This document shows, piece after piece, positions 34,591 through 44,299 of a stretch of DNA of 64,000 nucleotides. Location: the NCBI RefSeq assembly GCF_022810405.1, contig NZ_JALGQE010000003.1, positions 310,001 through 374,000 on the forward strand, given 5' to 3'. Source of the DNA: Rhodococcus sp. ARC_M5. Lineage in GTDB: Bacteria > Actinomycetota > Actinomycetes > Mycobacteriales > Mycobacteriaceae. The stretch's first letter is position 1. Every line of letters starts with the position of its first letter. The position numbers and the translations under genes are program-made. The notes under the pieces were generated by a model that was given only the letters and a program-made list of their open reading frames with translations, searched no databases and was not told the origin of the DNA.

Positions 34591-37059
34591 ATGAACACAT
34601 TCCTCCAAGGCCTCGAGTCTCGAAAGAACACCTCGTCCGACGCACTGCTGGAAGGCCTCAATCCTCAGCAGCGCGAGGCCGTCGTGCATACCGGATCTCC
34701 GCTGCTCATCGTGGCCGGAGCCGGGTCGGGCAAGACGGCGGTGCTGACGCGACGCATCGCGTATCTGCTGGCCGAGCGAGGAGTGTCACCCGGCCAGGTT
34801 CTGGCCATCACGTTCACCAACAAGGCCGCTGCCGAAATGCGCGAGCGAGTCGCCGGACTCGTCGGACCGCGCGCGAACGCGATGTGGGTCTCGACCTTCC
34901 ACTCGAGTTGCGTGCGCATTCTGCGCGCTCAGTCGGCCCTGCTCCCAGGTCTGAACTCGAATTTCTCCATCTACGACGCGGACGATTCTCGGCGACTGCT
35001 GACGATGATCTCCAAGGACCTGCAGATCGACACCAAGAAGTTCTCGGCGCGGCTGCTCTCGACCGCGATCTCGAACCTGAAGAACGAGTTGATCGGCCCC
35101 GACAAGGCCGTGGAGGACGCCGACGGCGACCCCGCCGAGCTGCCGCGACTCGTGGCCAAGGTCTACGGCATCTACCAGCAGAGGTTGCGCGCGGCCAATG
35201 CCATGGACTTCGACGACCTGATCGGCGAGACGGTCGGCATCCTGCAGGCGTTCCCACAGGTGGCGCAGTACTACCGACGTCGGTTCCGGCACGTTCTGGT
35301 CGACGAGTATCAGGACACCAACCACGCCCAGTACATGCTGGTCCGCGAACTGGTCGGCACCCCCGACGCGGACGGCGCATTGGAGGGCACCGTCGCGCCG
35401 GGCGAGCTGTGTGTGGTGGGCGACGCCGACCAGTCGATCTATGCATTCCGTGGCGCAACGATCCGCAACATCGAGGAGTTCGAGCGCGACTATCCCGATG
35501 CGCGCACCATCCTGCTCGAGCAGAACTATCGGTCGACCCAGAACATCCTGTCGGCCGCCAATTCCGTGATCTCGCGCAACACCGGCCGGCGTGAGAAGAA
35601 GCTGTGGACCGACACCGGCGAGGGCGAGTTGATCGTCGGCTATGTCGCGGACAACGAGCACGACGAGGCGTCGTTCGTGGCCTCGGAGATCGACCGACTC
35701 GTCGACGGTGGAGACGTGCGTTTCGACGAGGTGGCCGTCTTCTACCGAACCAACAATTCCTCGCGTGCACTCGAAGAGATCTTCATCCGGCTCGGTCTGC
35801 CGTACAAGGTCGTCGGCGGCGTCCGCTTCTACGAGCGCAAGGAAGTACGAGACCTCGTCGCGTACCTACGCGTGCTGTCCAACGAGGACGACACCGTCAG
35901 CATGCGACGTATTCTCAACACTCCACGCCGCGGCATCGGTGACCGTGCCGAGGCCTGCGTCGCGGTGCACGCCGAACAGCGCGGCATCAGCTTCTCGCAA
36001 GCCTTGCACGACGCCTCCGCGGGCAAGGTGGCGTTGTTGAACTCGCGCCAGCAGAAGTTGATCGCCCAGTTCATGGAGTTGCTCGACGAACTCCGTGCCG
36101 TGCTCACCGCGACCGACGGGGACGGCAACGACATCGCAGACATCGGCGATGTCGTCGAAGCCGTACTCGACCGCACCGGCTACCGAGCCGAGCTCGAGGC
36201 CAGCAGCGACCCGCAGGACGGCGCGCGCCTCGACAACCTCAACGAACTCGTCAGCGTTGCACGGGAATTCACGTCCGAAGCACGCAACCAAGCCGCAGTG
36301 GCGGAAGAGGCGCTCGAGACCGGTGACGACGAGGACGACGGCGGCGTCGACGGGTTGGCCGAGCCGGGTTCGCTCGCGGCGTTCCTCGAACGAGTGTCTC
36401 TGGTGGCCGACACGGATCAGATTCCCGATTCGGGTACCGGCGTCGTCACGCTGATGACGCTGCACACCGCCAAGGGGCTCGAATTTCCGGTCGTCTTCGT
36501 GACGGGTTGGGAGGACGGCCAGTTCCCACACATGCGGGCACTCGGCGATCCCAACGAACTGTCCGAGGAACGACGTCTGGCGTACGTGGGCATCACCCGT
36601 GCGCGGCAGCGGCTGTATCTCACGCGCGCGATCATGCGCTCGGCCTGGGGTCAGCCGATTGCGAACCCGGAATCGCGCTTCCTGCAGGAAGTTCCGCAGC
36701 ACTTGATCGACTGGCGGCGTGAGGATCCCGGCACCGGTGGCGGCCGAGCGATCGGTGGTGGCAGATCCGGCAGCTACGGCTCCAACAGTTACGGCTCGGG
36801 CGGCGGTTACGGCTCGAACAGTTACGGCGGATCCTCGAATCGAGGTCAGAGCTCGTCGCCGAGTTTCGGGGCCGCCAAGGGGCGCAACTCCAACCTCGTT
36901 CTGGCCGTGGGCGATCGAGTCAGTCACGACAAGTACGGCCTGGGTACGGTGCTGGAATCGACCGGAGCAGGCGTCAAGGCCATGGTGTTGATCGACTTCG
37001 GTTCGGCGGGCCGCGTCAAGATGATGCTCATCGGCGGCGTCCCGATGACAAAGCTGTAA
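34591..37059 (+). CDS. pcrA: UvrD/PcrA-type ATP-dependent DNA helicase
   Basis: 822 residues, superfamily 1A 3'-5' helicase. Motifs: Q-motif LNPQQREAV, Walker A GAGSGKTAVLTRR, TFTNKAAAEMRERV, VDEYQDTNHAQY (motif II), VVGDADQSIYAFRGA (III), QNYRSTQNIL (IV), LMTLHTAKGLEFPVVF (V), EERRLAYVGITRAR (VI). The C-terminus has a Gly/Ser/Tyr-rich linker and then a small domain (LAVGDRVSHDKYGLGTVLES to the end) that in mycobacterial UvrD1 binds Ku and RNA polymerase. It acts in nucleotide excision repair and replication-conflict resolution. A terminator hairpin follows at 37077. Confidence 0.96.
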   Translation: MNTFLQGLESRKNTSSDALLEGLNPQQREAVVHTGSPLLIVAGAGSGKTAVLTRRIAYLLAERGVSPGQVLAITFTNKAAAEMRERVAGLVGPRANAMWVSTFHSSCVRILRAQSALLPGLNSNFSIYDADDSRRLLTMISKDLQIDTKKFSARLLSTAISNLKNELIGPDKAVEDADGDPAELPRLVAKVYGIYQQRLRAANAMDFDDLIGETVGILQAFPQVAQYYRRRFRHVLVDEYQDTNHAQYMLVRELVGTPDADGALEGTVAPGELCVVGDADQSIYAFRGATIRNIEEFERDYPDARTILLEQNYRSTQNILSAANSVISRNTGRREKKLWTDTGEGELIVGYVADNEHDEASFVASEIDRLVDGGDVRFDEVAVFYRTNNSSRALEEIFIRLGLPYKVVGGVRFYERKEVRDLVAYLRVLSNEDDTVSMRRILNTPRRGIGDRAEACVAVHAEQRGISFSQALHDASAGKVALLNSRQQKLIAQFMELLDELRAVLTATDGDGNDIADIGDVVEAVLDRTGYRAELEASSDPQDGARLDNLNELVSVAREFTSEARNQAAVAEEALETGDDEDDGGVDGLAEPGSLAAFLERVSLVADTDQIPDSGTGVVTLMTLHTAKGLEFPVVFVTGWEDGQFPHMRALGDPNELSEERRLAYVGITRARQRLYLTRAIMRSAWGQPIANPESRFLQEVPQHLIDWRREDPGTGGGRAIGGGRSGSYGSNSYGSGGGYGSNSYGGSSNRGQSSSPSFGAAKGRNSNLVLAVGDRVSHDKYGLGTVLESTGAGVKAMVLIDFGSAGRVKMMLIGGVPMTKL

Positions 37060-37076
37060 GGACTCCGAGAACGCGA

Positions 37077-37108
37077 AAGCCGGGCCCTGCGAAAGCGGGG
37101 TCCGGCTT
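37077..37108. terminator. Terminator hairpin after pcrA
   Basis: AAGCCGGGCCCTGC, loop GAAA, GCGGGGTCCGGCTT: fourteen pairs, two of them G-T, followed by TGTTGT. It lies between the convergent pcrA and M23 peptidase genes and could terminate both. Confidence 0.85.
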
Positions 37109-37128
37109 GTTGTGCGGTGGAGGAGAAC

Positions 37129-38163
37129 TCAGTCCATCTCGGGTCCGAGGGAGATCCCTCGGGAGGCGAGCCAGGGGAGCGGGTCGATCTTGAGCTCGCC
37201 CGGAAGGTGAACCTCGAAGTGCAGGTGCGGGCCCGTGGAGAAGCCGCGGTTGCCCATGGTTGCGATCTGATCGCCCGCCATGACGTTCTGACCGACAGTG
37301 ACGGTCGAGGTGTCGATGTGGCCGTAGACGGTGATCGTGCCGTCGGCATGCTGCACGCGAACCCACATGCCGAAGCCCGCGGCCGGACCGGAGTCGATCA
37401 CCTTGCCGTCGGCGACGGCGTAGATCGGAGTTCCGATTGCATTGGCAACGTCGACGCCTGCGTGGAGTACGCCCCAACGGGTGCCGAAGTTGGAGGTGTA
37501 GGTGCCCTGCGCCGGAAGCGCGAACAGTGGCCGGCGAGCGGCGGCTTCACGGGCAGCCCGCTCTTCGCTGAAGCGTTGGCCCTTGGCGAGCAGGTCGTTG
37601 AACTGGCTCAGGTCCACCGGTGCGGCGATGCTGAGGATCTGCGGTGCCTCCGACGGCGCTGCGCTGGACGAGTCGGCTGCCGGTTCGGTGGTCTGCGGAG
37701 TCGTCGTGGGCGGGACCACCGCTGCGGCGGGTGCCTCGCCTGCCGCGAGTGCGTACTCGGAGGTGGCAACCGCGGTGGGCGAGTCGTCGTTGACGACGGC
37801 CTGGCCGGCAGCGACGACTGCACCTGCGGCTACCGCGAGAACTGCTGCTCGGCCCTTGAGCGCGGTGGGGGGAAGAGGAATGCGGTGTGCGCCGCCGCGA
37901 CGGGCCACGGGGGTGGCGTCAGCAAAAGTGGCGAACGTGGTGACGACGGTCGGTGACTCGTCGGCTGCGACCTGCGAGGTCCGGGCGAAATCGGCCTCGG
38001 TGTACTGGTACGGCGAGTAGGCGTACGCGTCGTAGGCATCGGTCTCGAACGCGGGCTCTGCGGCAGCGTCGGCGATGGGCTCGTAGCTGTAGACCGTGGT
38101 CGCGTCTTCGGCCGAAGGTCGAGAGAACCGGCTTGAGGTGAAGGACGCACGGTGTTGCTGCAA
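37129..38163 (-). CDS. M23-family metallopeptidase (LytM domain), membrane-anchored
   Basis: 344 residues. A membrane helix at about 105-130 (LKGRAAVLAVAAGAVVAAGQAVV) separates an N-terminal cytoplasmic part from an exported Pro/Ala/Thr-rich linker. The C-terminal LytM domain has zinc ligands in HAGVDVAN (H and D) and HLHFEVH. It probably cleaves peptidoglycan cross-bridge peptides or activates a hydrolase. Rv0950c is the M. tuberculosis counterpart, also next to uvrD1 and sucCD. Start is a TTG at 38163 with GGAGGT upstream; the exact start is uncertain. Confidence 0.9.
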   Translation of the reverse strand: MQQHRASFTSSRFSRPSAEDATTVYSYEPIADAAAEPAFETDAYDAYAYSPYQYTEADFARTSQVAADESPTVVTTFATFADATPVARRGGAHRIPLPPTALKGRAAVLAVAAGAVVAAGQAVVNDDSPTAVATSEYALAAGEAPAAAVVPPTTTPQTTEPAADSSSAAPSEAPQILSIAAPVDLSQFNDLLAKGQRFSEERAAREAAARRPLFALPAQGTYTSNFGTRWGVLHAGVDVANAIGTPIYAVADGKVIDSGPAAGFGMWVRVQHADGTITVYGHIDTSTVTVGQNVMAGDQIATMGNRGFSTGPHLHFEVHLPGELKIDPLPWLASRGISLGPEMD

Positions 38164-38403
38164 GACCTACTACCTCCGTTGTCCGTGACCTGGCTGTTAC
38201 TGAAAGACTCGGCAGACGGTAACGAAATGATTGCGGGGCGCGCAAGTTAACAGCCCAAACCGGCGGCATATGTGAGATGGCTCACAAGGCGACCAGCGGT
38301 TATCTCGTGACGAGCCACATCCGTGATCGGACACGGGAACCCGTCGACGGCACACGGCGACAGTAACGGTTCTTGCACCGATCGAGCCGATACCGTGATC
38401 CGA

Positions 38404-40269
38404 GTGCCGACTCCCACCTTCGACGATTCGTCCGCCCGAGGCTCCGAGCGAGCGGAGCCACAACGCATCCGGGCCCAGGACGGAGAGTTCGGTCGGCGCG
38501 ACGACCCGTCGCCGACCTCGCGCGTGGCAACAGCAGTCGTACTGGCTCTGATCGCTGCGGTTGCCGTGGTGGTGGCACAGCTGATCGGTGTCGTCCGCAG
38601 CGCCGACGGTTCGCCGGTGGGTGACGGGGCCACGATCGCCGCGATCCTGGCCGGGGCCGTTCCCGTTGTCGTCGTCATCGGCGCTACGGTGGGCGTGGCC
38701 GGCAAACGTGTCGAGTTCGCTGCAGCGCTGCTGGCCGGGTACGGCGCGGTGGCACTCGGACTCGCATTCCTCGATGTGGCCCTGCTGGCGGATCCCATCG
38801 ATGCGAATCGGCTCGAGCTCTTCCGCCCGCTGAGCGCTGCGATGCTCGACGCCACCCCCGGTACCTACGTTCTCCTCTTCGGTCACGCTGTGTCGGTTCT
38901 GGCGGGTGTTGCGGGGTGGTCTGCGGTGCATCGCGCCGGTCTCGGTGACGGGTACGGCCACTCGGTGTATTCCGAGCACGTGGGGCGCGCTGCTGCGGGG
39001 CGTGTCGGTCCGTTGCTCGCGGCATCGATCGGCGCGTCCGGTGTGCTGGCGGCGGTGGCGGCATTCGCGTCCCTGTACCGCTCGGACGATCCGGTGGTGA
39101 TCGTGACGGCGGTGGTGGAAATGCCGGTGTTCGTCGCGGTGGGATCAGCAGTGGTCGGGATCGCGGCGCTGGTGGTGGCCGCATCTGCGTTGGCCTCGCT
39201 GTCGCCGATCGTGGCCTCGGGTGCGTCCGTCGGTGCCGGGCTCGGGGTGCTCGCGTTCGCCGGGGTCGGTCTGCTGGCGGGACTCGGTACCGGAGCCCGA
39301 GTGGATGCCGGCGTCGGTGCATACCTGGGAACGGTCGCTGGGCTCGGGCTGCTGATCTGTGGCGCGGTGCTGGCACCCGTCGCCGCGGCGCGTGACCGTC
39401 GAGCACTGGAGAGGGCGCAGCAGCGCGAGACGGGTGTGCGAGATGCCCGCGGTGTCGCCGGTCCAGGAACGACGCGATGGCACGCAGCAGCCGGGAGTGC
39501 AGGCGTCGCGTCGGGCGTGCTGTTCGTTCTCGGATCGCTGTTGCCGATTCTGGGGACCGACTCGGGCATTGCCGTGCCGCAGATCCTGGCCACCCGCGTG
39601 GTGTTGGTCGCGGGGTTCGTGATGATTCTGGGTTCGGTGCCGCTGCTGTTCTCCGAGTTCGCCTCGACGGCGAGGCCGTTCGTGTCGATGTTCTGGCTCG
39701 GCGCGGTCTCGGCTGCGGCCGGAGTGTTGCAGTCGGTGGTGCTCGCCGAGGACGTGGACGGGGTGAGTACCGGTATCGGAGCCCTGGCGATCATCGCGGG
39801 CGTCGTCGCTGCCGTGGCCACCGGAGTGTTGGCGCTGTTCGCCGGATCGGCCGAACGCGACGACGTCGACACCTCGGCCGACGCCGGGTTCGACGTTCCG
39901 GTTCTGGGCGCGGCTCTGTTCGGCGGGGTTCTGCTCGCCATCGGACTCGCCCTGCCCTTGTACCGAGGCAGCGATCTGACCGCCGCGACCGTCACCGAAT
40001 TTCCGTGGGGTTGGGACACCTGGGGTCAGATGCTGCTCGCCGTCGGAGTCGTGGTCGCCGCCGTCGTCGCGGCGCGTGCTCGGCCCGTTCGCGGCAGCGT
40101 TCTGCTCGGCGGGTCGGTCGTCGCGGGGATCGTCTACGTGGCGTCGTGGCCGCTGACGTCTGCGCGTGCCACCGATCCGGAAATGGGCCCCGGCGTCGTG
40201 CCCTCGGTGGTCGGAATCGTCGTTCTCGCTGTCGCGGCGGCACTTTCGGCCCGCCGCGCCGATCGGTGA
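38404..40269 (+). CDS. Large polytopic membrane protein of unknown function
   Basis: About 621 residues from a GTG at 38404 (VPTPTFDDSS); a GTG at 38395 is equally possible, and homology cannot decide. Residues up to 45 are hydrophilic. The remainder contains roughly 16-18 hydrophobic segments rich in Ala, Val and Gly with a charged loop near 345-370 (AARDRRALERAQQRETG). No catalytic motif is seen. It stands alone, divergent from the M23 peptidase and upstream of sucC. I do not recognise the family. Confidence 0.75.
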   Translation: MPTPTFDDSSARGSERAEPQRIRAQDGEFGRRDDPSPTSRVATAVVLALIAAVAVVVAQLIGVVRSADGSPVGDGATIAAILAGAVPVVVVIGATVGVAGKRVEFAAALLAGYGAVALGLAFLDVALLADPIDANRLELFRPLSAAMLDATPGTYVLLFGHAVSVLAGVAGWSAVHRAGLGDGYGHSVYSEHVGRAAAGRVGPLLAASIGASGVLAAVAAFASLYRSDDPVVIVTAVVEMPVFVAVGSAVVGIAALVVAASALASLSPIVASGASVGAGLGVLAFAGVGLLAGLGTGARVDAGVGAYLGTVAGLGLLICGAVLAPVAAARDRRALERAQQRETGVRDARGVAGPGTTRWHAAAGSAGVASGVLFVLGSLLPILGTDSGIAVPQILATRVVLVAGFVMILGSVPLLFSEFASTARPFVSMFWLGAVSAAAGVLQSVVLAEDVDGVSTGIGALAIIAGVVAAVATGVLALFAGSAERDDVDTSADAGFDVPVLGAALFGGVLLAIGLALPLYRGSDLTAATVTEFPWGWDTWGQMLLAVGVVVAAVVAARARPVRGSVLLGGSVVAGIVYVASWPLTSARATDPEMGPGVVPSVVGIVVLAVAAALSARRADR

Positions 40270-40415
40270 CCGCCGTTTCATCGAGCCGGTAGCGGTGAGA
40301 TAGGCCACATAGCATCCATGCGCCCGATGCGCTGTCGGGGCACCTGGATAAAGTCCATGCTCAGACCCGCTCACACCCCTGGAGCGGGCGTCAACGTAGA
40401 CGAGACGGTGAGCTG

Positions 40416-41579
40416 ATGGATCTCTTCGAATACCAGGCGAAGGAATTGTTCGCCAAGCATGGCGTACCCACCTCCGCCGGTCGTGTCACCGACACGGTCG
40501 CCGGAGCAACACAGATTGCCGAAGAAATCGGCAAGCCAGTAATGGTCAAGGCACAGGTCAAGGTCGGCGGCCGCGGCAAGGCCGGTGGCGTCAAGTACTC
40601 CAAGGACGTCGCAGCAGCCACCGAGAACGCAGAAGCGATTCTCGGACTCGACATCAAGGGCCATGTCGTCAAGAAGCTTCTCGTTGCAGAAGCCTCCGAC
40701 ATCGCCGAGGAGTACTACATCTCCTTCCTGCTCGACCGCACCAACCGCACCTACCTCGCCATGTGTTCGGTCGAGGGTGGCGTCGAAATCGAGGTGACTG
40801 CGGAGGAGAACCCCGACGCACTCGCACGTATCCCGGTCGACGCCGTCAAGGGCGTCGATCTTGCTTTCGCTCGTGAAATCGCCGAAAAGGGCAAGCTTCC
40901 CGCCGAGGTGCTCGACGCCGCTGCGGTGACCATCCAGAAGCTGTGGGAGGTCTTCATCAACGAAGACGCTCTCCTGGTCGAGGTCAACCCGCTGGTTCGC
41001 ACCCCGGACGATCAGATCCTCGCCCTCGACGGCAAGGTCACGCTCGACGCCAACGCAGACTTCCGCCAGGCCGGCCACGCCGAGTTCGAGGACAAGGACG
41101 CAGCCGATCCCCTCGAGGCCAAGGCGAAGGAGAACGACCTCAACTACGTCAAGCTCGACGGACAGGTCGGCATCATCGGAAACGGTGCCGGACTGGTCAT
41201 GTCGACCCTCGACGTCGTCGCATACGCAGGCGAGGCACACGGCGGCGTCAAGCCGGCCAACTTCCTCGACATCGGCGGCGGCGCGTCGGCCGAGGTCATG
41301 GCCGCAGGCCTCGACGTCATCCTCGGTGACGAGCAGGTCAAGAGCGTGTTCGTCAACGTCTTCGGCGGTATCACCGCGTGTGACGCAGTCGCCAACGGCA
41401 TCGTCGGCGCGCTGAAGAAGCTGGGCGACGACGCCAACAAGCCGCTGGTCGTCCGTCTCGACGGCAACAAGGTCGAAGAGGGCCGCAAGATTCTCGCCGA
41501 CGCCGCGCACCCGCTGGTGACGCTCGCCGGAACCATGGACGAGGGCGCCGACAAGGCCGCCGAGCTGGCAGCGAAGTAG
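40416..41579 (+). CDS. sucC: Succinyl-CoA ligase beta subunit
   Basis: 387 residues, ADP-forming. It works with SucD to convert succinyl-CoA to succinate with ATP synthesis in the TCA cycle. ATP-grasp start [102 protein letters not shown]. Eight bp separate it from sucD. Confidence 0.98.
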   Translation: MDLFEYQAKELFAKHGVPTSAGRVTDTVAGATQIAEEIGKPVMVKAQVKVGGRGKAGGVKYSKDVAAATENAEAILGLDIKGHVVKKLLVAEASDIAEEYYISFLLDRTNRTYLAMCSVEGGVEIEVTAEENPDALARIPVDAVKGVDLAFAREIAEKGKLPAEVLDAAAVTIQKLWEVFINEDALLVEVNPLVRTPDDQILALDGKVTLDANADFRQAGHAEFEDKDAADPLEAKAKENDLNYVKLDGQVGIIGNGAGLVMSTLDVVAYAGEAHGGVKPANFLDIGGGASAEVMAAGLDVILGDEQVKSVFVNVFGGITACDAVANGIVGALKKLGDDANKPLVVRLDGNKVEEGRKILADAAHPLVTLAGTMDEGADKAAELAAK

Positions 41580-41587
41580 AGGAAACC

Positions 41588-42499
41588 ATGTCAATCTTTC
41601 TGAACAAGGACAACAAGGTCATCGTCCAGGGCATCACCGGCGGCGAAGGCACCAAGCACACCGCCCTGATGCTCAAGGCCGGCACCCAGGTCGTCGGTGG
41701 CGTCAACGCACGCAAGGCCGGCACCACGGTCAAGCACGTCGACGCACAGGGCAACGACATCGAACTCCCGGTCTTCGCTTCGGTTTCCGAGGCCATGGAG
41801 AAGACCGGAGCCGACGTGTCCATCGCGTTCGTGCCGCCGGCATTCTCCAAGGACGCCATCGTCGAAGCGATCGACGCGGAGATCCCGCTGCTCGTCGTCA
41901 TCACCGAGGGCATCCCCGTGCAGGACTCCGCATACGCGTGGGCCTACAACGTGGAGAAGGGCAAGAAGACCCGCATCATCGGACCGAACTGCCCCGGAAT
42001 CATCACTCCCGGTGAAGCATTGGTCGGCATCACGCCCGCCAACATCTCGGGAACCGGCCCCATCGGCCTGGTCTCCAAGAGCGGCACGCTGACCTACCAG
42101 ATGATGTTCGAGCTCCGCGACTTCGGGTTCTCGACGGCCATCGGCATCGGCGGCGACCCCGTCATCGGAACCACCCACATCGACGCCATCGAGGCATTCG
42201 AAGCGGACCCCGAGACCAAGGTCATCGTCATGATCGGTGAGATCGGTGGCGACGCCGAAGAGCGTGCAGCCGACTACATCAAGGCCAACGTGACCAAGCC
42301 GGTCGTCGGCTACGTCGCAGGCTTCACCGCTCCCGAGGGCAAGACCATGGGCCACGCAGGCGCCATCGTCTCCGGCTCGCTGGGAACGGCGCAGGCGAAG
42401 AAGGACGCACTAGAGGCCGCAGGCGTCAAGGTCGGCAAGACGCCGTCCGAGACCGCTGCCCTCGCGCGCGAAATCCTGGAATCGTTGTCCGTCAAGTAG
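41588..42499 (+). CDS. sucD: Succinyl-CoA ligase alpha subunit
   Basis: 303 residues. CoA-binding N-terminus ([20 protein letters not shown]), [29 protein letters not shown], and the phosphorylated His in [19 protein letters not shown]. Second gene of the sucCD operon, ended by a strong terminator at 42517. Counterpart of Rv0952. Confidence 0.98.
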   Translation: MSIFLNKDNKVIVQGITGGEGTKHTALMLKAGTQVVGGVNARKAGTTVKHVDAQGNDIELPVFASVSEAMEKTGADVSIAFVPPAFSKDAIVEAIDAEIPLLVVITEGIPVQDSAYAWAYNVEKGKKTRIIGPNCPGIITPGEALVGITPANISGTGPIGLVSKSGTLTYQMMFELRDFGFSTAIGIGGDPVIGTTHIDAIEAFEADPETKVIVMIGEIGGDAEERAADYIKANVTKPVVGYVAGFTAPEGKTMGHAGAIVSGSLGTAQAKKDALEAAGVKVGKTPSETAALAREILESLSVK

Positions 42500-42516
42500 G
42501 ACTCGCTTCTGTGAAA

Positions 42517-42546
42517 GCCCGCCACCGATTTCGGTGGCGGGCCTTT
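42517..42546 (+). terminator. Rho-independent terminator of sucCD
   Basis: GCCCGCCACC (42517-42526), loop GATTTC, GGTGGCGGGC (42533-42542), followed by CTTTT. A classic GC-rich hairpin with a short T-run 17 bp after the sucD stop. Confidence 0.93.
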
Positions 42547-42626
42547 TCGTGCGCCCCGGTCCGCGTCAATGGACCACTGCATGCGTCTGGGCGGTGCAAT
42601 GTCACATTCACGCGAAGGGGTCTAGA

Positions 42627-42977
42627 TTGATCCGCGTGCACAAGATCTTCACCACCGCCTTCAGCTCGGTCTATCCGCACTATGTGAACAAGGCCGAACG
42701 CAAAGGTCGGACCAAAGCCGAGGTCGACGAGATCATTCGATGGCTCACCGGTTTCGACCAATCGGACCTCGACCGCCATCTCCAGGCCGAAGCGACGTTC
42801 GACGACTTCTTCGCGGCAGCGAACCTCAACTCGAACGCGGAGCTGATCACCGGAGTCGTCTGCGGCATACGCGTCGAGAACGTCGAAGACCCCTTGATGC
42901 AGAAGATCCGCTACCTGGACAAGCTGATCGACGAACTCGCCAAGGGCAAGAAGATGGAGAAGATCTTGCGTGGCTGA
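42627..42977 (+). CDS. DUF2200 family protein
   Basis: 116 residues. [39 protein letters not shown] matches the DUF2200 family as remembered, a small soluble protein without known function. The TTG at 42627 is chosen because AAGGGG lies six bases upstream; a GTG four codons later is possible. A short hairpin (ACCCCG-ACA-CGGGGT) at 42977-42991 spans the end of the gene. Confidence 0.82.
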   Translation: MIRVHKIFTTAFSSVYPHYVNKAERKGRTKAEVDEIIRWLTGFDQSDLDRHLQAEATFDDFFAAANLNSNAELITGVVCGIRVENVEDPLMQKIRYLDKLIDELAKGKKMEKILRG

Positions 42978-43052
42978 CCCCGACACGGGGTATTGAAATC
43001 ATGCTGAATCGAAGTGTGGTCATCGAATCGTTGTCGGACTTCACTTGGCGTC

Positions 43053-44276
43053 ATGACAACCACCGAGAATCGTGCACTCACCAAAACCTGGTCCGACGCC
43101 CCCACCACTGCTGCCGGATGGATTTCCCGCGCGGGTGAGGTAGCTCAACTCCTCGCTGTCGATGCCGTCGCCCGCGACAAGGGCAATGCCGCGCCGCATG
43201 ACGAGGTTCAGCTCCTCAAGGACGCCGGGCTCGTCACCCTGCTCGGTCCCATCGAACACGGCGGCGCGGGCCAGGATTGGCCCACCGCGTACCAGGTCAT
43301 TCGAGCCGTCTCGAAGGCCGACGGCTCGATCGGCCAGCTGCTCGGGTACCACCTACTGTGGTTCTGGGCCGCACGCCTGGTGGGCACCCCCGAGCAGATC
43401 GAGGCCGTCGAGGCCGACGCCACGAAGAACAAGTGGTTCTTCGGCGGAGCCGTCAACCCCCGAGACAACGACGTCACCGTCACCGACGAGGGCGACACCA
43501 TCGTGTTCGACGGTTCCAAGACCTTCTCCACCGGCAGCCGAGTCTCCGACGTCACCGTGCTCGAGGGAGCCCTCGAAGGCAGCACCGATCACGTCTTCGC
43601 GATCGTGCCGTCGAACATCGAAGGACTGTCGTTCCACGACGACTGGGACAACATCGGCCAGCGGCAGACCGAGAGTGGCAGCGTCACCATCGACAAGGTT
43701 CGCGTCGACTGGGCCAGTGCAGCGGGGTTCGTGAACAAAGCTTTTCAGCCGCGCGTCTACAACACCCTCAACGTACCGACCATTCAGCTGGTGTTCGTCA
43801 ACTTCTACCTCGGAATCGCGAGGGGTGCACTCGAGGAAGCGGCGTCGTACACCAAGAACAAGACCCGTGCGTGGCTACACAGCACGGTGGACAAGGCCGT
43901 CGACGAGCCGTACATCATCGACATCTACGGCGACCTGACGTCCAAGCTGTGGGCCGTGGAAGCTCTCGCCGACGCAGTGGCGTTGGAAGGAAAGAAGATT
44001 CACGACAACGCCTGGAACGTCACCGCCGAGGAGCGCGGCGATCACGAGGTGCGAGTGGCTGCAGTCAAGGCACGCGCCACGGAGGTGTCGCTCGAGATCA
44101 CCGGGGCGGTGTTCGAGGCGCTCGGCGCACGAGCGACAGCCAGTAAGTACGGCTTCGACCGCTTCTGGCGCAACGTACGTACGCACACCCTGCACGATCC
44201 GGTCGCGTACAAGCGACGTGAGGTCGGGCGCTGGGTTCTCACGGGCGAACTGCCCGAGCCGACCTGGTATTCATAG
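43053..44276 (+). CDS. DszC/SfnC-like flavin-dependent monooxygenase (acyl-CoA dehydrogenase fold)
   Basis: 407 residues. The sequence follows the acyl-CoA dehydrogenase/DszC group: DGSIGQLLGYHLLWFWAARLVGTPEQIE, NKWFFGGAVNPRD, FDGSKTFSTGSRVSDVTVLEG, RQTESGSVTIDKVRVDW, and C-terminal RFWRNVRTHTLHDPVAYKRREVGRW. Relatives use reduced FMN to oxygenate organosulfur compounds such as dibenzothiophene or to act in the dimethyl-sulfide/sulfone route. The next gene, 23 bp downstream, is sfnG, supporting a sulfur-scavenging role. It needs a separate flavin reductase, which is not in this window. Confidence 0.82.
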   Translation: MTTTENRALTKTWSDAPTTAAGWISRAGEVAQLLAVDAVARDKGNAAPHDEVQLLKDAGLVTLLGPIEHGGAGQDWPTAYQVIRAVSKADGSIGQLLGYHLLWFWAARLVGTPEQIEAVEADATKNKWFFGGAVNPRDNDVTVTDEGDTIVFDGSKTFSTGSRVSDVTVLEGALEGSTDHVFAIVPSNIEGLSFHDDWDNIGQRQTESGSVTIDKVRVDWASAAGFVNKAFQPRVYNTLNVPTIQLVFVNFYLGIARGALEEAASYTKNKTRAWLHSTVDKAVDEPYIIDIYGDLTSKLWAVEALADAVALEGKKIHDNAWNVTAEERGDHEVRVAAVKARATEVSLEITGAVFEALGARATASKYGFDRFWRNVRTHTLHDPVAYKRREVGRWVLTGELPEPTWYS

Positions 44277-44299
44277 AACGCACTGGTAGGAGAACACGA

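Noticed and set aside
38164-38403. Possible cyclic-di-AMP (ydaO) riboswitch upstream of the M23 peptidase
   Set aside because: Actinobacterial cell-wall hydrolase genes often carry one, but I could not find its conserved sequence blocks in this 240-bp leader.
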